Positions 10,904 through 21,963 of a stretch of DNA of 64,000 nt are shown here, one piece after another. The stretch is taken from assembly GCA_029204225.1 (NCBI GenBank), contig CM055111.1, forward strand, positions 18,618,668-18,682,667, written 5' to 3'. The stretch comes from Diphasiastrum complanatum. Taxonomy: Eukaryota > Streptophyta > Lycopodiopsida > Lycopodiales > Lycopodiaceae. Each line of letters begins with the position of its first letter. Position 1 is the first letter of the stretch. The translations under genes were made by a program, and so were the position numbers. Below the pieces are notes generated by a model. It had not been told where the DNA came from and made no database searches. It saw only the letters and a program-made list of their open reading frames with translations.

Positions 10904-13900
10904 ATGACAAACATGGGAGAGTCCATTTTGAGTGAAAGTAGCAAATTGGACGGAATTTTCAACTATGCAGTGTGGAAATTCAAAATGAAAAACATATTGA
11001 TGGAGAAGGATGTATGGGATGTCATCACATGTGATGAGAGAAGACCGCCAAATGAAACTGGAATCAAAGTGTTCAATAAGAAGGTGAGGAAAGCTTTGAC
11101 CTTCATTAACTTGTCAGTGAAGGATCACATCATTACCCACATTTGTGATGTTGTTACACCCAGACAGGCATGGGATGTGCTAAAGGAGTAGTTCAAAACG
11201 TCAAATCCATCAAGAATCATGTTTCTGAAGTCAAAACTGAATAGTGCCCGCATGGAACAAGGAGAGCACATTTAGACGTACATGACCAGAATCAAGACAA
11301 TGAGGGATGAATTGCACTCTATTGGTGAGCACATATGTGATGTGGAGCTGGTGCATAATGCATTGTGCGGCATTGTAGAACCCTATCAGATGTTTGTGAG
11401 TGGAATAACATCAAGAGAAAGATTGTCAACCTTTGACGAGCTCATAAGAATCTTGATGCAGGAAGAGCAATGGCGAGAAATGGTGAAAGCTAGACGTCAA
11501 AACACTGATGATCAGGCACTTGCGACATGCCAAAAACAAGGCAAGGGCAAGGGCAAGAAGAAGTCTAAGTAGCAATTCGCCAAGGCTCAGGAGGATGAGA
11601 GATCTTCTAGCAAGACCAAGAAGAAGGGCAAGTGCTTCCATTGCGGTAAAAAGGGCCATTGGAAGAGTGAATGTCAGAAATTCCTGGCAGAATCAGACAA
11701 GGGAAAACCAAAGCAAGCTAACCTTGTCGATGAGGGTGAGATTGAAGACTCTAACATCTTCATATTAGTATTGTCATCTAATCAAGATGATCAAGCATGG
11801 TACATTGACTCAAGAGCCACAAGACACATGACAGGTAACAAGGATTGGTTCAGTATCTTGAAAGTGTTGGATAATGGAACATCCGTTTCACAAGCAAATG
11901 GTGATGTGTACAATATCAAGGGGATAGGCAGCACTTCAATCTAACTACCTGATGACAAAAGCAGGATGATCAGGGAGGTACTTTATGTACCAGGTTTGAA
12001 GAAAAATCTACTTTCCGTTGGTGTTATTACTGATCAAAAGTTGAAAGTAGAATTTGTCCATGATCGTTGCTTTGTGAAGGATGTGAACCAAAAGGTCAAA
12101 GTTATTGCGGATGGTATAAGAGAGCCCAACACTAAATTGTACAGGTTGAATGCTAGAATCAAGGGGCAACATGGACTTGTCTCATTCATTCCATCGCAAA
12201 ACTGAACTGTGGCATAAGAGGCCTGGTCACTTAGGAAGCCTCAGTTCGATGAGGAAATTGGAAATGGTGAGAGGATTGCCTATTGTAGAAGACCACTTGA
12301 AGTCGATGTGTGAATCATGTGTGTATGAGAAGCAGCATCGAGAGAAGTTCAATAAAGGTGGCGTTGCTAGAGCAAAGAACATCCTGGATTTGATCCACAC
12401 AGATTTATGCGGGCCTATGAGGACTATGTCCTTAGGTAAAGCCTTCTATTTCATGACCTTTATTGATGATATGTCACGTAAGATGTGGATTTACTTCTTG
12501 AAGAAGAAATCGGATGCATTTGACAATTTCAAGAGCTTCAAAGCATTGGTCGAAAATCAGACATGTAGGAAGATCAAAGTTCTAAGATCAGATAGTGGAG
12601 GTGAGTATAAGTCTAATGACTTCAATGATTTTTGTGATAAATGTGGAATCAAAAGACAATTTACGCAAGCTCATACTCCTGCACTCAATGGTGTAGCTGG
12701 GCGCAAGAATTGTATGATTGTGGAAAGTGCTACATCTATGCTAGCTGAGATGAAACTACCAAAATATTTTTGGTCAGAAGCATGTAGTACAGCAGTCTAT
12801 CTTCAAAATAGAAGTCCTACCATTGCCATACCAAAGATAACACCTGAGGAGGCATTCACGAAGAAGAAGCCAAAGGTAAACCACTTGCGAATCTTTGGAT
12901 GTAAGGCCTTTGTACACATTCCTGAGGAAGAGAGACGTAAGCTTGATGTGAAAGCTGTCAAGTGTATATTCCTAGGATATGATAATCGTGTGAAGGGGTA
13001 TAGATGTTTTGATCCAGTGGAGAACAAAATACATGTCAGTCGTGATGTCATCTTTGATGAATCTAAGATGTATGAAGACGAGGATGCTGAGAAGAGAGAC
13101 ACATCCAGTGGGAAAGATGGTATAGTGAGGATACCTCCTGATGATGATCCATTTATTGACTTTCCTAGTGATGGACACAAGGATACACCTCAAGATACTA
13201 CTACTCAATCTCAAGACACAAGTTGGAGAGGTAGGGACAAACCCTTTGGTGCAAGAAGGATTGAAGTTGCAAGTGACAAATGCAAGGAGAGAGATGTACC
13301 GTGGGATACATTTTCACCAGGAAGCCGATCACCTGACAGAAAGCTCCCTAAGTGGTTTGAGAGATTGTTGGAGAACCGTGACATGGATGACTGTCCAAGA
13401 TCATCTAGCCAGGGAGAGCTACGAAGATCAACAAGAGAGAAGACACAACCTGAAAGGTATGAAGCAAATTATGCTCTCTTATCTAGCATTGTTCAAAGCA
13501 AAGAACCTTCGACTTATGGTGAAGCGAAGGATCATGACATTTGGGTCAAGGACATGGGAGAGGAGATGGAGTCAATTGCTAAGCATTACACATGGCACTT
13601 AGTGGAACCACTAGTTGGCAAGAAACCCATTGGTTGTAAATGGGTATACAGGACTAAGTACCATGCAAATGGAAGTATAGCAAAGCACAAAGCAAGATTG
13701 GTGATCAAAGGGTATGCACAAAGTAAATGGATCGACTATGAGGGGACCTTTGTGCCAGTATGTAAGTGGAATACTCTACGTCTACTTTTGCTTTAGCTTC
13801 ACATTTTGGTTGGCCTTTGCATCAGATGGATGTGAAATCTACTTTTCTAAATGGTGAGTTAGAAGAGGTGTTCATGGATCAACCTGAAGGCTTTGTAGCG

Positions 13901-14990
13901 AAAGGACAGGAGAATAAAATATGTCGCTTGAAGAAAGCGCTTTATGGTCTTAAACAGGCATCACGTGCATGATATAGCAGGATTGATGCCTACTTTCATT
14001 CTAAGAGGATGGTGAGAACACATTCTGGTCCAAATCTTTATGTCTTATGCTTTGATGATATGGTTGCTTTGATTGTTCTTTATGTTGATGACTTGATTAT
14101 CACGGGAAATAATCAAGAGATGATAGACATGATCAAGAAAGACCTCATGAAACAATTCGTGATGACAGATCTCAGCCTAATGCATTACTGCCTTGGAGTG
14201 GAGGTGTGGCAAAAAGGACATGAATTGGGTTTAGCACAGGTGAAGTATGTCAGAGAGTTGTTATATAGGTTCAGGTTGAAGGATTGCAAGTCAGTGAACA
14301 CTCCTATTGAACTAGGTAAAAAGCTTTCTCATCTTGACGAGTCACAGCCATTTGATGCTACGTTGTATAGGCAGTTAGTAGGGAGCTTGATTTACCTTAC
14401 CATGACTAGACCAGATATATGCTATGTTGTTGGTATTGTAAGTTAATTTATGGTAGCACCTACGGAAATGCATTGGAAGGCAGCTAAGCGCATTTTGCGT
14501 TATGTCAAAGGCACTTTAGATTATGGCTTGGCTTACAGGAAGCATGAGGGTTTACCTGAGTTATGTGACCATATGGATGTGGATTGGGGAGGTGACTATG
14601 ATGATCGTAGATCCACCATAGGGTATGTATTCCAGCTTTGTGGGAGTTGCTTTTCCTGGTCTAGCAAAAAGCAAAGTACATTTTCTTTATCCACCACAGA
14701 AGCAGTAAGGCAATGTGTAGTGCAGCACAAGAAGCTATATGGTTGAGGCAAATCTTGGAAGAAATTGGCATGAAACAGGAGAATCCCACAACTATACATA
14801 ACGACAGTCAGAGTGGCATTTAGCTAGCAGAGAACCTAGTGTTCCATACGAGAACCAAACACATTGAGATTTAGTATCACTTTATACGCGTGAGGCTGTT
14901 GAGTCATGAAATTCATGTTATTCATTGTAGTATGAACGAATAACTGGCTGATATTTTCACTAAGCCACTTGTTAGAAAAAAGTTTCATAA
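10904..14990 (+). pseudogene. Copia family B gag-pol, decayed
   Basis: Full domain order in broken frames. Gag spans 10904-11690, with in-frame stops at about 11190 and 11275, a lysine-rich stretch, and the zinc knuckle CFHCGKKGHWKSEC. In the protease the DSG motif has become DSR near 11810. Integrase and the start of RT lie in one 548-codon ORF (12150-13796). The zinc residues and the first two catalytic aspartates (HTDLCG, RSDSGGEY) are kept, but the third catalytic glutamate is glycine (NGVAGRKN). RT continues after a frameshift near 13796 and keeps LYVDDLI at about 14080. RNase H (14450-14950) ends with further stops. It belongs to a different copia lineage from A and C. The protease and integrase changes alone make it inactive. 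Confidence 0.85.
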
Positions 14991-15083
14991 CTTGAAATCA
15001 AAGCTTTATATACTTAAAGTTTGTTGATTTTAAAACTATGTATATGACTGTATAGAAAGTAGACTCTACTTTAAGGGAGAGAG

Positions 15084-15347
15084 TTAGAATTAAAGTAGAA
15101 TCACTGTGTTACTGTACTGTGGGTCCTATCAGTAGATAAGGATCAGTTGGCTTCGCCACGAGGCGATGGGACACGCGTCCTGTCAATGACAACCCATCAT
15201 GCATGGGTTGCCTGAGTGAAGAATTATATGTATAGTGTATTTCGAATTTGAGAAATACAGTTGCTACGTGAGCTTGGTGTGGAAAGTGTTTTCTGTCTGT
15301 GTTATTGTGTAGCATGATCTCTGTTCCTATTCAAAGCAAATTCTAAG
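15084..15347 (+). repeat. Probable 3' LTR of copia B
   Basis: It follows a purine tract (AAGGGAGAGAG, ending at about 15083) after the pol end. It starts TTAGAATT and ends AATTCTAA, the degraded inverted ends typical of such LTRs. No partner LTR is seen upstream of 10904, so the boundaries rest on the ends alone. Confidence 0.45.
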
Positions 15348-15381
15348 TGAAACATTATGTTAGAATGAGCCAAAGGCTTCC

Positions 15382-15696
15382 TTGTATCCTAATGACAACA
15401 TTGCAATTGTACCTAATCCAAGTCCACACATATCAAAACAACAAGTTGGTAATGGTCGTAATCGAAACAAGATGAGACGAAAATCAAGTTTGTCCGATTT
15501 GTATGTCATTGAAAGTTTTGATAGTGATGCAACTGGGATGACATACAATATTATGATTTCAAATGGATTAATAGAAAATCATCAAAAACAAAAACAAAAA
15601 TACACCAAATGTAAGCAAATATATTATGTTTACTTGAGATTAAAAGGCTTCGATGTGAATGAAGAGATGTTTATTTACCAACCAATACTAAGTTAA
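15382..15696 (+). CDS. Hypothetical ORF, 104 codons
   Basis: A polar, lysine- and asparagine-rich ORF directly after the copia B 3' end. I recognise no domain, signal peptide or membrane segment. Its codon use is unremarkable and it may be chance or an exon remnant. The region from here to 16260 contains nothing else I can support. Confidence 0.15.
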   Translation: MYPNDNIAIVPNPSPHISKQQVGNGRNRNKMRRKSSLSDLYVIESFDSDATGMTYNIMISNGLIENHQKQKQKYTKCKQIYYVYLRLKGFDVNEEMFIYQPILS

Positions 15697-16261
15697 CAAG
15701 AGTTGTTCTATGTGATGTCAAGGTCTTGACATCTTAAGGTTGTTGGTTGTTAATCAAACGACTATGTCTGCTCCTCTTTTTGAATTCAAGCTTAATAAAA
15801 AGAATTTCAAACTTCATTGGGTTGTTTGAATGCAACTTAGAAATGTAGAATATGGTTACAAATGATGTTATATTTATGCTATTTCACATCTTTATAATAT
15901 GCAACATTATCAATGCAAATATATATTTGTAAATGAGTCTAACTGTGCAATTCATTTTCAACAAACAAAATATCCAACAATTTGGAGATTGTTAAAATAT
16001 GTGATTTAGCAAATCATAAGCTCGCATAACTCGCACACATTTACTTGCAAAGTGTCAAGTCCCAAGCCCAAGGAAGTCTCTCTCTCCAAGGACACACACT
16101 TGCAACTGTAACCCAAATTCTCCACAATTTTCTACCTATTATGAAATTAGAGTTTTGATTAACAAAGAGATTATTAAGTCCATATTGAAAGCAATTTTTT
16201 GAAATAACAATGTTCACAATATCACAACCTTTTTTGCACATACCCTTTCATACAAAAATTT

Positions 16262-16393
16262 GTGCGATTCAGCTGGCAGTGTCCAGTGATCGCATCTAAA
16301 CTCCATCCGAGTCGCAAGAGGATTGTGGTTCCTTCGTGGAAGCTTCGCGACTGCAAAACCCAAATCGCGATACACGAACCTGATTCCTCATCA
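16262..16393 (+). repeat. Family A LTR fragment (3' end only)
   Basis: About 130 bp match the last part of the family A LTRs (CTCCATCCGAGTCGCAAGAG block, AAGCTTCGCGACT block). It ends exactly at the LTR terminus CTCATCA, with no primer-binding site after it. It is a truncated solo remnant, and its left edge is abrupt. Confidence 0.7.
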
Positions 16394-16650
16394 AGAACGT
16401 CACACAAAACATCGCGAGTTCTAACCTAAATATGAATTTACAAAGTGCAAGTAGGCCTTTACATGAATTTAGGCACTATAACACATTTACATGTACAATA
16501 TAAACAATACTTTTGGATAATGTGGGATCATGAGGCTCCACATATCCCCTTCCTCAGCTGTGCAGTGGCTCGCAAACAAATTGCTTACAATCTTCTTTGT
16601 CACTTCCTGCTGGCTGGCTTTCTATGGAAAATAGCTTTTGCTCGGGCTTT

Positions 16651-18195
16651 ATTTCATTCATTGACTTGCTCTAAGGTCATCCCTTTTGTAGAAAGGTAGT
16701 AATTGTTCTTCTGGTTGTAATCTTCCTGAAATGATAAATTTGAATAACCTCCCATTCCTTGATTTCCCAGTGGTGCAAGGGGGTTGTCGATCAATGTGTT
16801 ATTTTCAAGATGAGTGTACCAACTATCCCCAGACAAGATTTCAGACATCTCAGCAGAAGGGACAATTAGTGAGAGGGCTGCATATGTATATTCTGGAAAT
16901 TTTTCTTTAATGTACAATTGTTGAATGGACAAAAGGGCATATGAAATGAGAGAACCAATATTTACATAATTGTAAGTATAGTATGGTTTGGTTATTGGGT
17001 TAGTGGAGCGAAGTATATCATTTGCTTTAACTTCCTCCAAATAATGAGAATAATTAGCTTCCCAATCTGTGTAGATTTTCCACAGATCAGGGAATAATAG
17101 CTGACTAGAGAACTTGGAAGGAGTTGGATCAGGGCTAGGAACAACTCAATTAACATCAAAAATGTTAATTGAGTCTAGCTTATTCCGATACTCATCCAAA
17201 GCTGGAAAAATATTGTTTTCAAATGTTTTTAGATATTCTAGGATATATATATGCAAAGATCCTGTAACAACATGGATATAGTTAGTTTGCACACTGAGCT
17301 TATTCTGAACAATGGCAAGAGCAAAGATACCTTTTTGGTGCACTGTTAGTTTGGCCCAAAAAGTGTTTAGGCTAGAAAAAATCCAAGGGCTTTCCCATTG
17401 TTCTTTTGTATAACCAAAAAGTTTTGGTGAAAGAAGGTAATCCATTCTCCACTGGAGTTTTGGACTATTAAAAGGTAGAATAAAAAATGTTAGTTCTTGT
17501 TGGAATGTATGAAATTCTGTCTTTAGTAGTGAATACACGACCTTGTTCTTCCTCTCAACAGCTTTCAATGTGTGATGCTTCAGCCTGCTATGAAATGATT
17601 GCTAGAGTTGCTGGTTGGTCTAAAGAAGCTATGTCATTGGTTGCTTTTGGCTTCACAGCATCCTCAGGGTCAGTCTGCATGTCTTGATCTTTCTGGATTT
17701 GCTTAAAAACAATATCTGTCTAGATGGCCTTCTCTGATGTATCTTTAGCTGGCTCATCCATCTGCATAGACTGGTCTTGGCGTTGGACATGTTCTTTATC
17801 TTCAAAATTTTGGATTTGGCTTGATTGAAACTTAGCCTCTTCCAGTTCTTCTTTCAATTTCTCATATGAAACCATCTAGGGTTGCAAATCGCCATAGAAT
17901 TGTCTCTTGGGCTTGTTTCTTATAAATTTGGTTGCCTTTCCTTAGCAGAGTCTGTAGAATTCTACAGCTAGGCAACAGAGTTCTGAAGCTGCTTTGATTT
18001 GCTTGGGCACTCTCCTTGTTGGTAATGGCATTGCTGAGTTTGTCGCTCAGCTCCTCGTTACTACTCTGCAAAGTAGCTCGTGCAACATCTGACTCAGAGC
18101 TCAAGAAGACACGGGGTCTCTTGGCCGTGATACGTTTAGGAGGAAGGGAGACAGCTGGCCTTCGAGATCCAGCCTTCTTGGGGACAGCTTTCTTC
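16651..18195 (-). pseudogene. Coiled coil plus unrecognised C-terminal domain (family X, copy 3)
   Basis: Reading leftwards from about 18195, a basic linker (around KRITAKRPRVF) leads into a helical, heptad-like region (NEELSDKLSN, later SYEKLKEELEEAKF) down to about 17590. That region is broken by two frameshifts and several stops. A second part, 17568-16654, is one frame with a single stop at 17146. It carries a domain shared with the two plus-strand copies near 28.5 and 55.8 kb. Shared marks are TKEQW-x2-PW then FW-x2-L (TTEE-x-DEPW then FW-x2-L in the others), an IL/IF-A-x2-Q helix, PDLW/PLLW, and SIQQ/AIQQ. It lies directly downstream of an H3-like fold in the same direction, with only a frame change between them. 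I do not recognise the C-terminal domain. It could be a gag-like or a host protein. Confidence 0.55.
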
Positions 18196-18649
18196 TCTTC
18201 CTCCTAGAGGTAGTAGGCACGTTGGTTCTATCCATAGGCAGGTCTCTAGAGGTGCTGGCATTATCAACATGCAGACCAGAATATCTGTCCCGAAGCCTTT
18301 TGAGAATGAAAAAATCCTTTGGCATGATGGTGACACGCTTACCATGCACTGCCAAAAGACAAGTATCCTCAAAAAACTAGGACAGAAAATCTTCTGCAGC
18401 ACCCTGCAAGGCCTGCATGGCTATCACGGCAAAACAAATATCCAGGCCAAGTGACAGAGTGACATTCCATACAGATCGGCCGAAAGGAGCTCTAGGGATC
18501 AACAATTCAGTTGATCTCTGGAGTTTTTTGATCTCCCTCAGCCAGACCTGCTTCCTGCCACGCCTACAGCCAGTACCAGGGGGAACACGAGAATGGGATG
18601 GCTGTATAGTGGTGATGGCACGGGCGGTGGATTTGGTCTTGGCGATCAT
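18101..18649 (-). pseudogene. Histone H3-like fold with C-terminal extension
   Basis: The frame from the ATG at 18649 gives an H3-type protein. The N-terminus, AKTKSTAR, mirrors the canonical ARTKQTAR. Residues 37-51 read LREIKKLQRSTELLI, one of the most H3-specific blocks. Residues 78-89 read MQALQGAAEDFL, and 100-112 read AVHGKRVTIMPKD. One in-frame TAG at codon 91 (18377-18379) interrupts it in the alpha-2 region. The tail is about 11 residues shorter than standard H3 and has no lysine at the K9 position. LLIP and AAEDFL recall centromeric H3, but the loop-1 insertion seen in many CENH3 proteins is absent. After the fold come about 57 residues of basic extension, ending at 18101; a shifted frame then continues into the coiled coil. 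This is a diverged H3 variant or retrocopy, now broken. Confidence 0.7.
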
Positions 18650-18955
18650 TCTCGGAAGAAGAAAATTAACAGAAAGAAGTTTGAACAAAACAAAAGTGGA
18701 TCAAAACAAAAAACTTTGCAATGAAAGGGCGCTTGAGATCGACACCAGCACTGAATATCGGTTTCGAGCACAAGGTCTACAGAGATTGTTTGCAGAAAAG
18801 AGATATGCGCTCGAAAGCGATATTGCACAGCAGGCGGTATTGGACTCGAGTGCACTGTGAGAGGACGGAAGCTTGAATTATGAAAGAGCGCACTTGAGAG
18901 CGATATCAAGAGCTAAAAGCGAAAATTTTGCGAAAAAAAATGAAAATTCCAAGGA

Positions 18956-18965
18956 CTTATATATA
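18956..18965 (-). promoter_or_regulatory. Candidate TATA box for the H3-like gene
   Basis: On the minus strand this reads TATATATAAG, a strong plant TATA motif, about 310 bp upstream of the H3-like ATG at 18649. The stretch between them repeats a GCGC-x-TGAGA-x-CGATAT-like motif about three times (near 18727, 18806 and 18886). Confidence 0.4.
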
Positions 18966-19131
18966 CAAAATTTTTGCATGTGTGAAAAGACGATCGAGAC
19001 ACATGTCATTTGATGATTAGACCACGTGGAATGTCCGTACTAACAATGATGAGCCAAGTATGAGGCCATGTGGGCTGAGACATGTCTCCCTCAAGCGCAC
19101 GTTGCCTTGACGTGCTTGTCTGACCTGGGGT

Positions 19132-20692
19132 TTGCGTATGAGAGTGATATTTGAAACTTCAGTTCTATTATTTTTGTTTAAATTGTCTAATTTTGAATCC
19201 GGTTTGTTTTTTTTATTTAATGAATTTGGTAATACTGATAGGTTGGACTATTTCAAATCTCTTTTTTCTCCTTTTCTTTTTATTCTACCTTCTATAATTG
19301 AGGGCCCTAGTGTGGAGGCATTTTTTGGGATATATCTGAGATTTAAGACCCTGCTTAGTACTCCATTATTCAGGTCTCAGAATAAAGACATGATTCATTA
19401 TCAGGACCTGGTGGCACTCGACAAGCATATCTACAAAGCTAAGCTTGACATAATGTTTACCAAGTTACATAATGATTTCAAGTCTGTAGATGAGTGCCGA
19501 ATTCACAATAAAAAATGTAGATTTTTTGATTTTCAGTCTGCTTTTGTTTTTTTTCTTTTGTTAAATATTTCTGATGATTTGGACTCTGTGCCCTCCACTT
19601 CTAAAACAGCTTCTTCTAGTGGTACAAAGTCTGAAAAGTCAAAGATTGTAGATATAGATACCTTTTTTTATTGACACGAGGGTTCATTTAGATGATTGTT
19701 CTGATTTTGATCCTGCTCGAAATAGGGCTGCTTTTATAGGCCCTAGAACACCTACTACCCTTTCTCCTTCTGATAAATCTTTGATCACTTCGCCTACTTA
19801 TATTATAGATAATAATTTCTTTTTGACAATATCGGATATATCGGATCGTTTTAACTTCACTGAAGCTGAGACTCTTTGCATAGAGACTCTTTGCATAGGG
19901 CTGCATTTATAGGCCCTAGAACACCTACTACCCTTTCTCCTTCTGATAAATCTTTGATCACTTCGCCTACTTATATTATAGATAATAATTCCTTTTTGAC
20001 AATATCGGATATATCGGATCGTTTTAACTTCATTGAGACTGAGACTCTTTGCATAGAGCATGCTGATGATCTTCTCCTTGGTGTTGACGATGTATATACT
20101 GATAAGTTTTATTCAGGGAAAGATTGCTTGAAAATGGCTGTGGAGGAAATGCGCAACAAAGAAGATGATCTACCTTCCAAGGAGGAGTTTCTTAGAATCC
20201 AAAGTCAACTTGGTTTTCCACGGCCAACTGTCTATTCACCAACAATATTGACATCAAAAGGTGGACATAATATTGATGGAGAGACAATAATCAGAGAAGA
20301 CAAAGCTGAATGCGTAAGTTTTTGTCTCTTATCAAGTACTAGAGATCTTCTGCAGGAGAATTTTCAAGAGATTATGCACTCGGGCACTATCTAACGTCCT
20401 TCAAGAATAATGAGATAAGTGTTGCCCATTCAAAGTTTCATCAACATGGTGAAACTATGATTATGGCAATCAAGGCACTGTCTCATTTTCTTGGAGGACA
20501 TAATTTTATGAAATAAGGTGCATAAAATAATTTTTGTAAAGAAAACTACTGCGGTTAAAATTTTAGGATATGGACCAGTGAATTCCATGCTCAGATCATC
20601 TCATTTTGTAGTGTATGCTACTTACGTTGATCTGAGTAAGCATGAAAACTATGAGCTATTGGATCCATACGAAAGAAGAAAAATGGTTGCAT
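19132..20692 (+). pseudogene. Unrecognised gene, decayed, divergent from the H3-like gene
   Basis: Coding-like sequence in several frames that can be followed for about 500 codons. The first part (19132-19674) ends in a T7 run; removing one T in thought would let the frame run on into DDCSDFDPARNR. A 173-bp tandem duplication then shifts the frame. The following part reaches 20394 and contains VDDVYTDKFYSGKDCLKM. A frame change near 20360 continues through HYLTSFKNNEISVAH to about 20516, and the last part (about 20523-20692) ends DPYERRKMVA. Hydrophobic segments occur near the start. I recognise no domain. It starts about 480 bp from the H3-like gene on the opposite strand, so the two may share a promoter region. 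Confidence 0.4.
19722..20067 (+). repeat. 173-bp tandem duplication
   Basis: Two head-to-tail copies start at ATAGGGCTGC (19722 and 19895). They differ at only a few positions, so the duplication is fairly recent. Because 173 is not a multiple of 3, it breaks the reading frame of the surrounding gene. Confidence 0.9.
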
Positions 20693-20930
20693 GATTCTAA
20701 GTTGTAACTTCCATTGGAAAAAATATCGGAAGCAGACTACATACTGCTGAATTGTACTTTGTAAATATTTTTATTTAATATACAAAATTTTATTGTGTGT
20801 GTATAGCCTACTGGCTTGTATAAATTTGCATGCTTTTTGAAATTTTTTATAATCCGTCGATTTTGTATTATGACAAATTTGAATTCTTCTGTAAAACCAT
20901 TGAATGTCAATAAATAAACTGTTAGAATTG

Positions 20931-21929
20931 TTATAGACTTTCTCCTTTTGAGCAATACACTTCATTGATATGAGATGGATTACCAACTATTGTCTGCATA
21001 CCATGGTTTAACATGTCTCTTTTTTTTAAAGGATGAAATGGTCGTGGGATTGGAAACTTTTTAATATTTACCTGTGCAAATGCCTCCTTTATCATCTTAA
21101 ACATTGTTGCATATGCTTCCCTACTGATGCTAGAAAAGTCACATGCCCTCTGAAGCAATGTAGTGTCTAATATTTTTTCAACTTCATCCATAATGCTATC
21201 AGTAACTGAAGCCTTAATCTTTTTCATTTTGTTATTATTTAATATTGATTTCATAGATTTAGAAGTCAAGATAGAGCCTAGTGAGTTTCCAATTGAAATC
21301 TCATCGGCCAAATGGACTTCAACAACCAATGCTGATCTGCATTGCAAACATAATGCTCATGAAAATGTCAGTAGAAATTAGGACACTCATAGTATTAACA
21401 GCACTATATAATAAGCAAATCAACAGAAAGTTGAAATGAATAAATAACAAAATTAGCGATTATGAATAAATCAAAAAGTTCAAGCAATTTTCAGTACCAA
21501 ATAAACTATAACTTACTTGAATGCATGGATTCGTCTTTTTCTATGACCTCCTTTGGATGATAGATCACATATATCCTTGTTTACCAGTCTTTGTTTCTTG
21601 TTGCTTCGGACCTTTCTGTTGAGTACATCCATATCTTTAACAAGAGATAAAAATGAGATATGGATGGATTGAAATGCAATTTTTATCTCATCATTACTAG
21701 TTGTATAATGATGCAAAGAAGATTTCAACCTTTGGATCTCCTCCTTGAGCATCTCATTTTTATCCAAACAAGTTTTCATCTTTGTAGATTTTTCTTCGCA
21801 CTCCTTTGATATTTTCCTTGATTCCTCTTCCAAATAATGTATTCTTTGCATTAAATGTGCATTCCCATAGAGCATCAAATTCTCACAGTAACCCAAAAGG
21901 CCATTTGTACCATGACACATATAGATCAT
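20931..21929 (-). CDS. Coiled-coil protein, two exons, function unknown
   Basis: Exon 1 (21929-21517) encodes a clear coiled coil (RIHYLEEESRKISKECEEK, then KNEMLKEEIQRLKSS) and ends in a basic stretch, KGGHRKRRIHAF. A donor GTAAGT starts at 21516 and an acceptor TTTGCAATGCAG ends at 21337, giving a 180-bp intron. The phase matches: AA from exon 1 plus A from exon 2 make a lysine codon. Exon 2 continues with SALVVEVHLADEIS and ends at a stop at 20931, after a helical segment and a PIPRPFHPLKKRD motif. The start codon is uncertain because an upstream exon may exist; the first ATG in the ORF is used here. I do not recognise the family. The matched splice phase suggests a real or recently real gene. 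Confidence 0.45.
21337..21516 (-). other. Predicted intron
   Basis: GT-AG intron, 180 bp, AT-rich, with a GTAAGT donor and a GCAG acceptor. It joins the two coding parts of the coiled-coil gene in frame. Confidence 0.5.
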
Positions 21930-21963
21930 TAACTAAATCACCGAATGAAAATCTGGATGCTTT

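Noticed and set aside
18377-18649. Naming the H3-like gene CENH3
   Set aside because: LLIP and AAEDFL recall centromeric H3, but the longer loop 1 seen in many CENH3 proteins is absent and the rest is too diverged. H3-like is as far as the sequence goes.
16651-20692. An integrated giant DNA virus segment, because some such viruses encode histones
   Set aside because: No viral hallmark gene (capsid, packaging ATPase, polymerase) is seen, and a relative of the C-terminal domain occurs beside plant retrotransposons.
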